Source: Halomonas sp. GD1P12 (GTDB lineage Bacteria > Pseudomonadota > Gammaproteobacteria > Pseudomonadales > Halomonadaceae). From it: DNA of 64,000 bases. Shown here one piece after another: positions 1-8,015 of this stretch. The notes under the pieces were generated by a model. The model was given only the letters and a program-made list of their open reading frames with translations. It searched no databases and was not told the DNA's origin. Position 1 is the first letter of the stretch; each line of letters starts with the position of its first letter. The stretch lies in NCBI RefSeq assembly GCF_025725645.1, contig NZ_CP107007.1, positions 558,001 to 622,000 on the forward strand, in the 5' to 3' direction. Position numbers and translations under genes: made by a program.

Positions 1-212
1 TGGCGCATGAACGGCATCAGCGCCCAGCCGACCAATAGGAAGAAAAGGCCGAACACCAAACCGACCACCATGAGCGCGCCAAAAGCGAGCCAGATGAGAG
101 TGAGCTTTAACGCGCCCAGCAAGCCGTTTGAAGGGGTATTGGCTGCGCGGGCTCGCCACTGGTGGGCCGCCTGCCAGGCCGCGTTTTGCGACTCACGTTG
201 GGTATTGGTCAT
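1..212 (-). CDS. Membrane protein, 3' part outside the window (partial)
   Basis: The reading frame starts at an ATG at 212 on the minus strand, with a GGAGG ribosome site six bases upstream, and runs off the left edge. The 70 visible residues have a polar N-terminus (MTNTQRESQNAAWQAA) and a long hydrophobic stretch from about residue 37 to 68 that should form one or two membrane segments. I do not recognise the family. It is transcribed away from the BCCT gene at 486, and the roughly 270 bases between them should carry both promoters. Confidence 0.6.
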   Translation of the reverse strand, partial: MTNTQRESQNAAWQAAHQWRARAANTPSNGLLGALKLTLIWLAFGALMVVGLVFGLFFLLVGWALMPFMR

Positions 213-485
213 GAAAAGCCTCCAAAAAGTATGGGCACGCATTGGAACGCACCAAAAAGCGAGAGTTCCCCCGTGCGCCATCTTGCCCCAGGGGCGTAGT
301 CACCGCCACCGCCTACCTGAAAGGGAAAGCGTTGAACTGAGGTGGGGCCAAAACGTGATGCCAGCGCCCTTGGCAACTATGCTGAAGCCCACGGTGTGCG
401 ACTCGCGCCGTGAGGTTGGATCAATAATACATTCGACATGGGCGGCCGGCAGGGATGGTGAGCTCCAGGGACACAGGGAAACGCT

Positions 486-2117
486 ATGGTTCGTAAAGAA
501 GGCAAGCTGGTATTCATCGCCTCTACCGTGATCATCTTTGGGCTGGTGATCGTTGGCGCTTCGTTTCCGGAGCGCTTTGGCAGCGGCGCCGAGGCCGCGC
601 TAGGGGCAGTGACCGAGTATATGGGGTGGTTCTACCTGCTATCGGTGTTTGGCTTCGTGTTGTTTCTTTTCGGGCTGGCGTTCAGCAAATACGGCAAGGT
701 GCGGCTGGGCCCTCAGGACTCGAAGCCGGACTACACCTTTTTCTCCTGGATCAGTATGCTGCTCGCTGCCGGCTTTGGCGTGGGGCTGGTGTTCTACGGT
801 ATGGCCGAGCCGATGAGCCACTATATCGAGCCGCCCTACGGCGATTTTGAGCCGGAAACCGAAGCCGCGGCGCGCTACGCCATCCAGTACAGCTACTTCA
901 ACTGGGGAATACATCAGTGGGCGGCGTTCTCGGTGGTGGGGCTGATCATCGCCTACTTCCAGTTTCGCAAGGGCCAGGCCGGGCTGGTCTCCTCGGTGCT
1001 CTCGTCAATCGTGGCGAAAAAACCCGCGCTACGCCCCTTCGTTTCCTGGATCGACGTGTTCGCGGTGGTGGCCACGGTGATGGGGGTGGCGACGTCGCTG
1101 GGCCTGGGCGTTTTACAGATGAACGGCGGGCTCAATGCGGTGTTCGGCGTGCCGGAGAGCACGCTTTGGCAGTTCATCATCTTGTCGGTGATGTTCTGCG
1201 CCTACATGCTCTCGACCTGGTCGGGGCTCGACAAGGGCATCAAGCGGCTATCGAATCTCAACCTTGCCATCTGTATCGGGCTAATGCTCTACGTACTGAT
1301 CACCGGCCCAACGCTTGCGATTCTGGAAACCATTACGCTGGGCATCGGCGACTACATCCAGAATTTCATCGGCATGAGCCTGCGTATTTCACCCTATAGC
1401 TCGAACACCTGGGCGAGCGAATGGACGATTTTCTACTGGGCCTGGGTCATCGCCTGGTCGCCCTTCGTGGGGACCTTCGTGGCGCGGGTTTCCCGCGGGC
1501 GCACGATCAAGGAGTACGTATTTGGCGTGCTGATCATGCCGCCGCTGCTGGCATGCCTGTGGATCGGCGTGTTCGGCGGCGCTGCGCTCAACATGGAGCT
1601 CAACGGCGACAACATAGGCCTGGCCGCGGCCACTCAGGAGAACATTACGGTGGCGCTTTTCGAGATGTACGAGCTGATGCCCTTCACCAGCATTCTCTCG
1701 CTGGTGTCGATTCTGCTGATCTTCATCTTTTTGGTGACCTCGGCGGACTCGGCCTCTTATATCGTGGCGCAGATGACCGATAACGGCTCCATCAACCCGC
1801 CGCTTTACAAGCGGGTGACCTGGGGGGTGTTGATTGCGGCGATCTGCCTGACGCTGATCGCGGCAGGCGGCCTGACCGGGCTTCAGTCCGCGGCGGTGCT
1901 GGCAGCGCTGCCCTTTACCTTCATTCTCTATCTGATGGTGTACGTGCTGGTGCGTGAGCTGCAGGCGGATCGCCGCTCGATGCTGACCCAGCTCTACCGT
2001 CGCCACGGCGATACGCCGGTCGGCGCCGATGCGTTCGAAGCCGACGAGCTGAGTGACGCCGAGCGCGAACGCCTGCGCCGGGCGCCGCTCGTGGTCAATC
2101 GTCGCATCAAGGGCTAG
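486..2117 (+). CDS. BCCT family betaine/choline/carnitine-type transporter
   Basis: This 543-residue protein has the hydrophobic pattern of a 12-segment sodium-coupled BCCT carrier, which imports quaternary ammonium compounds such as betaine, choline or ectoine across the inner membrane. Seen directly: an early GxGxG-type stretch in 'AAGFGVGLVFYGMAEP' and the tryptophan-rich family signature around residues 310-326 (WTIFYWAWVIAW), followed by a conserved FVARVSRGRT loop. The C-terminal tail is short and charged, so it is not a long BetT-type regulatory domain. Substrate cannot be told from sequence alone. It is followed after 44 bases by a 55-codon membrane peptide gene that may be co-transcribed. 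An osmolyte carrier fits a salt-tolerant host. Confidence 0.9.
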   Translation: MVRKEGKLVFIASTVIIFGLVIVGASFPERFGSGAEAALGAVTEYMGWFYLLSVFGFVLFLFGLAFSKYGKVRLGPQDSKPDYTFFSWISMLLAAGFGVGLVFYGMAEPMSHYIEPPYGDFEPETEAAARYAIQYSYFNWGIHQWAAFSVVGLIIAYFQFRKGQAGLVSSVLSSIVAKKPALRPFVSWIDVFAVVATVMGVATSLGLGVLQMNGGLNAVFGVPESTLWQFIILSVMFCAYMLSTWSGLDKGIKRLSNLNLAICIGLMLYVLITGPTLAILETITLGIGDYIQNFIGMSLRISPYSSNTWASEWTIFYWAWVIAWSPFVGTFVARVSRGRTIKEYVFGVLIMPPLLACLWIGVFGGAALNMELNGDNIGLAAATQENITVALFEMYELMPFTSILSLVSILLIFIFLVTSADSASYIVAQMTDNGSINPPLYKRVTWGVLIAAICLTLIAAGGLTGLQSAAVLAALPFTFILYLMVYVLVRELQADRRSMLTQLYRRHGDTPVGADAFEADELSDAERERLRRAPLVVNRRIKG

Positions 2118-2161
2118 ACTTGATCTATTATCCAACGAACCGTTCACAGGAGTAAGCGCTC

Positions 2162-2329
2162 ATGGCTCGACCACGCCACGGCGCCACGCGACGACAGCCC
2201 AAGGGGGCAGCGCTCGAACGCTACAGCGCCGTCTTCGACCGGTGGCTGGATCTGGTCGTGATCGTGGCGGTGTTGACGGCGCTGGTCATTGGCTTCTCCG
2301 CAGTGCTGGCGCACTGGTTGCTCACCTGA
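2162..2329 (+). CDS. Small single-span membrane protein (55 aa)
   Basis: A 55-codon frame begins at ATG 2162 behind an AGGAG site in 'cacaggagtaagcgctc'. It encodes a basic N-terminus (MARPRHGATRRQPKGAA) and one strong hydrophobic segment near residues 32-54 (LVVIVAVLTALVIGF), ending in TGA. It lies 44 bases after the BCCT stop and just before a bidirectional terminator, so it probably shares the BCCT transcript. The layout (positive N-terminus, single helix) suggests a small inner-membrane protein. A partner role for the transporter is only inference. Confidence 0.6.
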   Translation: MARPRHGATRRQPKGAALERYSAVFDRWLDLVVIVAVLTALVIGFSAVLAHWLLT

Positions 2330-2416
2330 TGGGGTGGCGCCGGCACGCCTTCCCCCGGGGCCGCCAAACAAAGCGATAAGCGCCGAAGAGACGTTAAGCA
2401 GAAGGTATTTTGAAAA

Positions 2417-2437
2417 GGGCCGCCACGGCCCTTTTTT
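2417..2437. terminator. Bidirectional intrinsic terminator
   Basis: A perfect GGGCCG/CGGCCC stem with a three-base loop is followed by six T on the plus strand and four T on the minus strand. It ends the BCCT unit and the convergent diguanylate cyclase operon. Confidence 0.85.
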
Positions 2438-2447
2438 CGTGGGCAGT

Positions 2448-3716
2448 TTACGCCTCGGGAAATACTGGCCTGAACGCTTCGATGCGGTTTCGCCCGCGGT
2501 TTTTGGCGTGGTAAAGCCGCGCGTCGGCCAGCTGGAGTAGGTGGTTGGGGGACTCATCGCGGGCGGGGTGTTGGCAGGCCACGCCCATGCTCAGCGTCAG
2601 CACGCTGTCGGTGAGGTTTTGGGCGTGAGGGATCGCGAGGGCCAGTACGGCCTGACGCAAATGGTTGGCGGTGTTCAGCGCGGCGTAAAGATCCTTGCCC
2701 GGTAGTACACAGACGAACTCCTCGCCACCGTAGCGCGCCAGAAGATCGGTGTTTGAATCGATGCAGCGATTGAGCGTGCGCGCCACGCTTTTGAGCGTCT
2801 CGTCGCCGGTGGTGTGGCCGTAGTGGTCGTTGAACGCCTTGAAGCAGTCGATATCGATGAAGATGATCGCCAGCGGCGTTTGGGTCTGTATGGCGTGCGC
2901 CCACTGGCTTTCCAGAAAGGTGTCGAAGTAACGGCGGTTGGCGATGCCGGTCAATCCGTCATGGTGCGAGAGCTGGTGCAGGTGATCGCGCTGCTCCAGA
3001 CCGCGCTGAAATTCACGCAGCAGATGATCCATGCTCTCGACCAGGTGGCCCAGCTCGTCGTTGCGGTGGCCTTTGAGCCGCGGTTTGGGCCATTGGGCGG
3101 GCAGCGCCGGGTCGGTTTCGATAATGGCCGCATGTACCCGTAGCAAAGGCCTTGTGATGAAGACGTGAAAAAAGAGCACGAACAAAAGGCTCAGTAAAAA
3201 GGCTTCCAGAATACTGATGCCCACCACGCTGAAGCTGCGCGCCAGAAATCGAGCGGTGAGGTGCTCGTGATCGAGCGCCAGGTGGATTTCGCCGACGCGC
3301 GACGCCGGAAGCGCATCGTCCACGTAATAGCGAAGCGGCGCCTGGTACTCGAGCATGTCGCCAAACAGCGCCTCGCCGAGCCAGCCAAGCGGTCCTGAAC
3401 GCGCATCGAAATTGGCCAGCACCCGGCCGAAATCGTCCTGAATCATGACGTAGGCGACGTCGCTTGCGTTGAATAGCCCGGAGGCGATCTGTTCGGCAAG
3501 CTCGGGGTTGAGCTGAAACGCCGCCTCCGCCGCCGCGCCGTTGATGATCGCGATCTGCTGCTCGGTGCGCTGTTCGATGTCTCGGCGCATGGTATGAGCG
3601 TGGCCCAGAAGCTCCAGGCTACCCGATACCAGGCTGATCAGGGTAGCGATCAGCAGCGTTAAAAGCGCCTGCTTTAGCGTCAGGCGTCCTCTGACGAGCC
3701 GGGCGCGATGTTTCAT
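2448..3716 (-). CDS. Membrane-bound diguanylate cyclase (periplasmic sensor-HAMP-GGDEF)
   Basis: This 422-residue protein should make cyclic di-GMP. One membrane helix lies near residues 16-36, followed by a periplasmic domain of about 120 residues, a second helix near 160-185, a HAMP-like linker to about 245, and a GGDEF domain from about 250. The catalytic signature GGEEF is at residues 330-334, preceded by DGLTGIANRR and FIDIDCFKAFND, so it should be active. The upstream inhibitory RxxD site is not conserved: the aligned position reads SNTD, which predicts weak or no product inhibition. Its ATG overlaps the stop of the preceding binding-protein gene by four bases (ATGA). This makes it the last gene of a three-gene operon with two periplasmic binding proteins that may feed signals to its periplasmic domain. 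Confidence 0.92.
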   Translation of the reverse strand: MKHRARLVRGRLTLKQALLTLLIATLISLVSGSLELLGHAHTMRRDIEQRTEQQIAIINGAAAEAAFQLNPELAEQIASGLFNASDVAYVMIQDDFGRVLANFDARSGPLGWLGEALFGDMLEYQAPLRYYVDDALPASRVGEIHLALDHEHLTARFLARSFSVVGISILEAFLLSLLFVLFFHVFITRPLLRVHAAIIETDPALPAQWPKPRLKGHRNDELGHLVESMDHLLREFQRGLEQRDHLHQLSHHDGLTGIANRRYFDTFLESQWAHAIQTQTPLAIIFIDIDCFKAFNDHYGHTTGDETLKSVARTLNRCIDSNTDLLARYGGEEFVCVLPGKDLYAALNTANHLRQAVLALAIPHAQNLTDSVLTLSMGVACQHPARDESPNHLLQLADARLYHAKNRGRNRIEAFRPVFPEA

Positions 3717-4420
3717 GGCGTCGCTCGCAGTACGTGCTGAAGCCGCATCATTACGTGATGGGGAACGCTTGGATGACAGGCGAGGTAAAGCGGCATGTAG
3801 GCGAAGGTGAACAGGTGGCGCAGGACCACGTGGCGTTCGGCAGCGATGGCCTCAGCCGTTGCCCGGCCGGTCACGATGACGTCCAATAACCCGGCCTCCA
3901 GGCGCGCCACGTTCACCCGCTCGCTCGGCGCCCGGATGATGCGGATACCTCGGCTTTCGGCGTAGTCGCCAATCGCATCTTCGCGAAAGCTGCCCACCCG
4001 CAGGCCAACAAGCTCGCTCAGCCGTGTTGGCGTAAAGGTGGTATCGGTACGCGCCAGCGCCGCCCATTCGTTGATCGCAAGCGGCCCGGCCCAGCGAAAC
4101 ATCAGTTCCCGTGCGGGCGTACGGGTAGTGGAATAGACACAGTGGTCCGGGCGAAAGCGCGCTTCGGTATACGCTCGCGCCCAGGGAAAAAGCTGAAATC
4201 GGGCGTCGATACCGGTTTCGTCAAAGGCCCGGCGCAGCCGCGCGGTGGCCTCGCCAACGATGACGCCATCGATTTGATAGTTGAACGGCGGGTACTCTTC
4301 GGTATTGACGCTCAGCCGGTAGGTCGGCGTTTGCGCCGACAGCGATGGGCAGACAAGCATCGCCGTCAGCAAGGTGAGCCAGTGAAGACGCCTTGCGCTA
4401 CTCATCCCTGCGCTACTCAT
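3713..4420 (-). CDS. Periplasmic solute-binding protein, SBP_bac_3 type
   Basis: This 235-residue exported protein has a signal peptide near residues 10-29 (LTLLTAMLVCPSLSAQ). The mature part follows the family-3 extracellular solute-binding fold: a TEEYPPFNY start, an FPWARAY segment, a TTRTPARE loop and a hinge-region LVGLRVGSFREDA. The LPxF-type lobes are complete, though the protein is on the short side. It is paralogous to the upstream gene, with the same xxTEEYPPxN, PWxRAY, TxRTPxRE and WxGPxAI landmarks. Its start overlaps the upstream stop by eight bases, and its stop overlaps the diguanylate cyclase start. No permease or ATPase genes are near, so a sensing role is more likely than transport. 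The ligand is unknown. Confidence 0.82.
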   Translation of the reverse strand: MSSAGMSSARRLHWLTLLTAMLVCPSLSAQTPTYRLSVNTEEYPPFNYQIDGVIVGEATARLRRAFDETGIDARFQLFPWARAYTEARFRPDHCVYSTTRTPARELMFRWAGPLAINEWAALARTDTTFTPTRLSELVGLRVGSFREDAIGDYAESRGIRIIRAPSERVNVARLEAGLLDVIVTGRATAEAIAAERHVVLRHLFTFAYMPLYLACHPSVPHHVMMRLQHVLRATP

Positions 4421-5162
4421 CCTTGTGCACCAGCGAGGGGTTTTCCAGCGCGTGCAGCTTGGCCAGCGCCCGCTGGAAGTGCGCCACCAGCGCGGGGTCG
4501 CTTTGCCGGTTGATAGCGAAGTAGAGCGGGTAGCGGCTCAGCGTATGGATCGGTTCGAGCGCGGTGGGGGCGTGGCCGGCGCGCTCGGCCAGCCAGTCGA
4601 CCACGCTCGTGCTGTAAGCCCAGAGATCGACACGCTCGTTCAACAGCATGGCGAGGGCGCTTTGGCAGTCCAGCGCCCGGTGAATCAAGTGATCCGGATA
4701 GCCCGCCTCGGCCAGGTTGAGCTCGCCAATGTCCCCCCGTATGGCGGCGATCCGAAGGCCGACTCGGGCCGCCTCGTCGAGGGTATCAAGGGTAATGCCG
4801 GCCTCGCGCCGGGCGATCAGCGCGACCCGATCGATGGCGATGGGACCGACCCAATCGAAAAGCGGCTCTCTGGACGGCGTGCGGTTGGTCGAAAACAGCA
4901 CGGTATTCGGTGTTTCAAGCGCCAATTGATAGGCGCGAAGCCATGGGTAGCTCTGAATAAGGGCCGGGTCGAAGGGGGTGTGCGTATGCTGAAAAAGTTG
5001 CCTGAGCAGGTCGATCGTCTGGCCCGTTTGCGACCCCTGATCGAGGTGATTGTAGGGCGGATACTCTTCGGTGACGTAAGAGAAGTGCGAAAGCGAAGGG
5101 GTGTCGTCGCCAAACGCCGCAAAACACCACGCAAGCCCCGCCAGCAACGATACGCTTTTCAT
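4413..5162 (-). CDS. Periplasmic solute-binding protein, SBP_bac_3 type (paralogue)
   Basis: This is the first gene of the binding-protein/diguanylate cyclase operon. I chose the ATG at 5162 because it opens a normal signal peptide (MKSVSLLAGLAWCFAAFG). An in-frame ATG at 5216 would add 18 residues that do not look like a leader, though it cannot be excluded. The mature protein carries the landmarks of its downstream paralogue (VTEEYPPYNH, SYPWLRAYQ, TNRTPSRE, DWVGPIAI), so the pair arose by duplication and then diverged strongly. No ABC transporter permease is linked. The likely role is ligand capture in the periplasm and presentation to the membrane cyclase encoded two genes downstream. That role is inferred only from gene order and overlap. 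Confidence 0.8.
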   Translation of the reverse strand: MKSVSLLAGLAWCFAAFGDDTPSLSHFSYVTEEYPPYNHLDQGSQTGQTIDLLRQLFQHTHTPFDPALIQSYPWLRAYQLALETPNTVLFSTNRTPSREPLFDWVGPIAIDRVALIARREAGITLDTLDEAARVGLRIAAIRGDIGELNLAEAGYPDHLIHRALDCQSALAMLLNERVDLWAYSTSVVDWLAERAGHAPTALEPIHTLSRYPLYFAINRQSDPALVAHFQRALAKLHALENPSLVHKDE

Positions 5163-5329
5163 CGGTACTGGTTTGTTTGCAGCGACTCCGTGTGGCATTG
5201 AGCAATATCCCGGCATGGCTTCTCGAAAAATTAGAGCAACTTTCGCCCTCTGTCATCCCATTTTTACCGGGTTACGCGTTACTGTAGAGCATTGCCACCT
5301 TGTTGAAGTCTGCCTGCTCGAGAGCCTCC

Positions 5330-6685
5330 ATGTCCCTGAATATGTCATCTGAAGCGTCGAAAAGCGCGCCGGTCTACGCCTCCCGGCGCGAAATTTTTGG
5401 CTGGGCGATGTTCGACTTCGCCAACCAGGCCTACACGCTACTCATCATCACGGTAGTGTTTGGCGAGCTATTCACGACCGTCATCGTCGGCGATCGCGGC
5501 GATGGCTTTCGCCTGGCCAACTTTCTGTGGAGCCTGGCGCTGGCCTTAAGCTACCTGATGGTGGTGGTGAGCGCGCCGCTTTGCGGGGCCATCATGGATT
5601 ACCGCGCCGAGAAAAAGCGCTTTCTACTTGTAAGCTATCTTGCGACGGTGGCGACCACCGCCATGCTGTACTTCGTCGAGCCGGGCTACGTGGTGGCGGG
5701 GCTTTTGCTGATCGTGCTTTCCAACTACGCCTACTCGATGGGAGAGTCGTTCATCGCCGCCTTTCTACCCGAGCTCGGCCCGCCGCAGTCGCTGGGAAAA
5801 ATCTCGGGCTTTGGCTGGGCGCTGGGCTATATCGGCGGGCTGTTGGCGGCGGGCTTTACCCTGGTGGTGCTGGGTGAGGCCACGCTCGAGAATTATGATC
5901 GCATCCGCTGGGTCGGGCCTTTCGCGGCCGGCTTCTTTTTGGTTGCCGCCATTCCGACCTTTGTGTGGCTCAAGGAGCGCGGCGTGGCAAGGCCCGGCGG
6001 CGTGTCGTATCGGCAAATCGCCACGGCGCAGCTTTTTTCCACGTTCAAGGAGCTGCGCCATTTTCGCGACCTGACGATCTTTCTGGTGTCGCTGTTGTTC
6101 TCGATGGCCGGGGTCTACATCATCATCGCCTTCGCCTTCATCTACGGCGCCCAGGTGATCGGCTGGGACGAGGGCGTGCGCAACATCATGTTCATCGTCG
6201 TGCAGGTGACTGCCGCCATCGGCGCGGTGGGCTTTGGTTTCATTCAAGACACTTTCGGCGCCAAGCGCACCTATCAAATGACGCTGGCGCTCTGGGTGGT
6301 GGCCATCGTCGCTATCTGGGCAACGCCGGAGCTGACCGCTTGGGCCAACGCCCAGTTTGGCTGGCAGTGGCAGGCGCAGTACGTCTTCTTGTACGTCGGG
6401 TGCCTGGCGGGGCTGAGTCTTGGGTCGAGCCAGTCGGCGAGCCGCGCGCTGGTGGGCGTATTTTCACCCTTGGCCAAATCGGCCGAGTTTTTCGGTTTCT
6501 GGGGGCTCGCCAACAAGCTGGCGGGCGTTTTAGGCATTGTCGTGCTGGGCGTGCTGCAAACGTTGATTGGCCTTCAAGCCTCTATCCTATTATGTGCAGG
6601 ACTGTTTTTAACGGCGATGCTGATCTGTGCTGGCGTCAACGAACGGCGCGGCCGCGAGGCGGCGACGGCATGGCAAAGCACCTGA
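5330..6685 (+). CDS. MFS transporter, UMF1 (Atg22-like) family
   Basis: This roughly 451-residue inner-membrane carrier has twelve hydrophobic segments and the opening typical of UMF1 proteins (REIFGWAMFDFANQAYTLLI), with the basic loop after the second helix (MDYRAEKKR) and a late GSSQSASRALVG segment. The ATG at 5330 is preferred because a GAGAG site lies five bases before it. ATGs at 5300 and 5342 are alternatives. The family is found from bacteria to the yeast vacuole, where Atg22 exports amino acids; bacterial substrates are mostly unassigned. The stop TGA shares its last base with a possible ATG of the next gene, so the aspartic protease is probably co-transcribed. Confidence 0.85.
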   Translation: MSLNMSSEASKSAPVYASRREIFGWAMFDFANQAYTLLIITVVFGELFTTVIVGDRGDGFRLANFLWSLALALSYLMVVVSAPLCGAIMDYRAEKKRFLLVSYLATVATTAMLYFVEPGYVVAGLLLIVLSNYAYSMGESFIAAFLPELGPPQSLGKISGFGWALGYIGGLLAAGFTLVVLGEATLENYDRIRWVGPFAAGFFLVAAIPTFVWLKERGVARPGGVSYRQIATAQLFSTFKELRHFRDLTIFLVSLLFSMAGVYIIIAFAFIYGAQVIGWDEGVRNIMFIVVQVTAAIGAVGFGFIQDTFGAKRTYQMTLALWVVAIVAIWATPELTAWANAQFGWQWQAQYVFLYVGCLAGLSLGSSQSASRALVGVFSPLAKSAEFFGFWGLANKLAGVLGIVVLGVLQTLIGLQASILLCAGLFLTAMLICAGVNERRGREAATAWQST

Positions 6686-6699
6686 TGACGGGGGTGTGT

Positions 6700-7212
6700 A
6701 TGACATCGCAACGCGCGCAGCGCGGCGGCATCGTGATGATGCTGCTTTTCTGGGTGCTGCTGATCGGCGCCGGCACCTGGCTGATCGACGGCGGCTTCAA
6801 GAACCTGACCACGCCCAACGCCCACGTCATCAACTCGGCGCCCGACGGCGCGCCGGTGCGGCTTTCGCGCAATCGCTCCGGCCATTTCGAGGCGCCCGGG
6901 CGCATCAACGGCGAGCCGGTCACGTTTTTGCTCGATACCGGTGCCACCTACGTGGCGGTGTCCACCGAGCTTGCCGAGCGGCTCTCGCTCACTCCCGGCC
7001 GCAGTGCCTGGTTCAATACGGCCAACGGCCGTGTGAAGGGGCACCTGACCGAACTCGACGAGGTGGCGCTGGGGGGGTTGCAGGCAAGCAACGTCCAGGG
7101 TTCGATCAGCCCCGGCATGGAGCGCGACACGGTGCTTTTAGGCATGAGCTTTCTGAGTCTTTTCACCATCGAAATCGCCGGTGGCGAAATGCTTTTGCGT
7201 CTGCCGCCTTGA
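6700..7212 (+). CDS. Membrane-anchored retropepsin-like aspartic protease (TIGR02281 type)
   Basis: The 170-residue product has a signal anchor near residues 10-27 (VMMLLFWVLLIGAGTWLI) and then a single retropepsin-like domain. The catalytic motif LLDTGATYVAVS places the active Asp at residue 79. Further on are an ANGRVKGH flap-type segment and the conserved LLGMSFLSLF near the end. One domain of this kind must dimerise to form the two-Asp active site. I took the ATG at 6700, which follows a GGGGG tract. In-frame ATGs at 6670 and 6685 are possible, the latter overlapping the UMF1 stop. Substrate unknown; expected to face the periplasm. Confidence 0.85.
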   Translation: MTSQRAQRGGIVMMLLFWVLLIGAGTWLIDGGFKNLTTPNAHVINSAPDGAPVRLSRNRSGHFEAPGRINGEPVTFLLDTGATYVAVSTELAERLSLTPGRSAWFNTANGRVKGHLTELDEVALGGLQASNVQGSISPGMERDTVLLGMSFLSLFTIEIAGGEMLLRLPP

Positions 7213-7308
7213 GGCCGGCACTGCGTCGCTTCATGGCCTCGCATGTTGAACACAAGGTGCTATGCTAAGCGGGTCACACAGGGATATCAGTACACAAGGA
7301 GAGTCGTT

Positions 7309-7488
7309 ATGGGAATCGAAGTCGGCGGTCTGCTGGGCCTCATCTGGTTAATCATCGTGATCTGGGCGATCGTGAAAGTCGCCAAAAGTTCGGCGGGCGG
7401 TCTTGCCAAGCTGATCTGGATCCTGGTGCTGCTGTTTTTCCCGCTCATCGGACTCATCATCTGGTTCTTGTTCGGGCCCAAGGGATAG
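7309..7488 (+). CDS. Small membrane protein with PLD nuclease N-terminal (PLDNc_N) domain
   Basis: A 59-residue protein begins at ATG 7309 behind a clear AAGGAG site. It has two hydrophobic helices (residues about 6-24 and 34-54) separated by a short basic loop (KVAKSSAGGLAK), and it ends in FLFGPKG. This is the stand-alone PLDNc_N layout, which elsewhere is the N-terminal membrane part of cardiolipin synthases but here has no catalytic domain. A strong terminator follows within 30 bases. Function unknown. Confidence 0.75.
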   Translation: MGIEVGGLLGLIWLIIVIWAIVKVAKSSAGGLAKLIWILVLLFFPLIGLIIWFLFGPKG

Positions 7489-7513
7489 CGCCGTTACCGC
7501 AACATGAAAAAAA

Positions 7514-7540
7514 GCAGGCCCGTGCGGGCCTGCTTTTTTT
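7514..7540 (+). terminator. Intrinsic terminator
   Basis: A nine-base-pair perfect stem (GCAGGCCCG / CGGGCCTGC, two-base loop) is followed by seven T. It closes the small PLDNc_N gene unit. Confidence 0.9.
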
Positions 7541-7614
7541 GTGCCTGTCGAACTTTCGTGCCCGTAAAGCCTGGGCGAGCCGAACCTGTTTAGCAGGTCA
7601 AGGCGCCTGAGCCG

Positions 7615-7755
7615 TCAATGCTGAGCGTTGTCGTCGCTGGACGGCGGGGCCTTGTAGTGGCCCGGAATGGTCAGCTTTTCACCGTTGGGCAAATCGCGGA
7701 CCTGGGTGGGTACATAAATTCGTTTGATGACGCTTTTGGTCTTGTGAGTACTCAT
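7615..7755 (-). CDS. Small basic hypothetical protein (46 aa)
   Basis: The frame starts at an ATG at 7755, six bases after AGGAG; a second ATG lies one codon upstream at 7758. The product reads MSTHKTKSVIKRIYVP and continues to DNAQH with no hydrophobic segment, so it is cytosolic. The middle (DLPNGEKLTIPGHYK) looks like a short structured hairpin. I do not recognise a family. The good ribosome site and isolated position opposite the terminator support it being real. Confidence 0.55.
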   Translation of the reverse strand: MSTHKTKSVIKRIYVPTQVRDLPNGEKLTIPGHYKAPPSSDDNAQH

Positions 7756-7917
7756 CATTCTCTCCTGCCAGTAGCCAAATGAAAGGTTGACAACCGAGTG
7801 AGCCCACATTATCGCGGCGCAAAACGGTAATCAAGCGGGGGCGGGGGAGAAATCACGTGCCGTGCGTGAAAATGCGTATCAATGCCCTCTTGCAATTTAA
7901 GGCACAAACGTTAATAA

Positions 7918-7938
7918 ATGGTAAGCAAGTGTTACCAT
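7918..7938. promoter_or_regulatory. Perfect inverted repeat upstream of the RstAB-like operon
   Basis: ATGGTAA and TTACCAT are exact reverse complements separated by seven bases, in an AT-rich patch about 80 bases before the response regulator start. The size and symmetry fit a dimeric repressor or activator site. The binding protein is unknown. Confidence 0.45.
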
Positions 7939-8015
7939 GGAAGGGGGCTCCATGTTATTAAGACAAGCTGGGCCACTGAGGCAATGATCCATTATCAAGG
8001 AAGCGGGAGCCGCTC

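Noticed and set aside
7..531. 174-codon plus-strand frame at the left edge
   Set aside because: It lies opposite a minus-strand membrane protein with a good ribosome site and runs into the BCCT gene in another frame; no domain.
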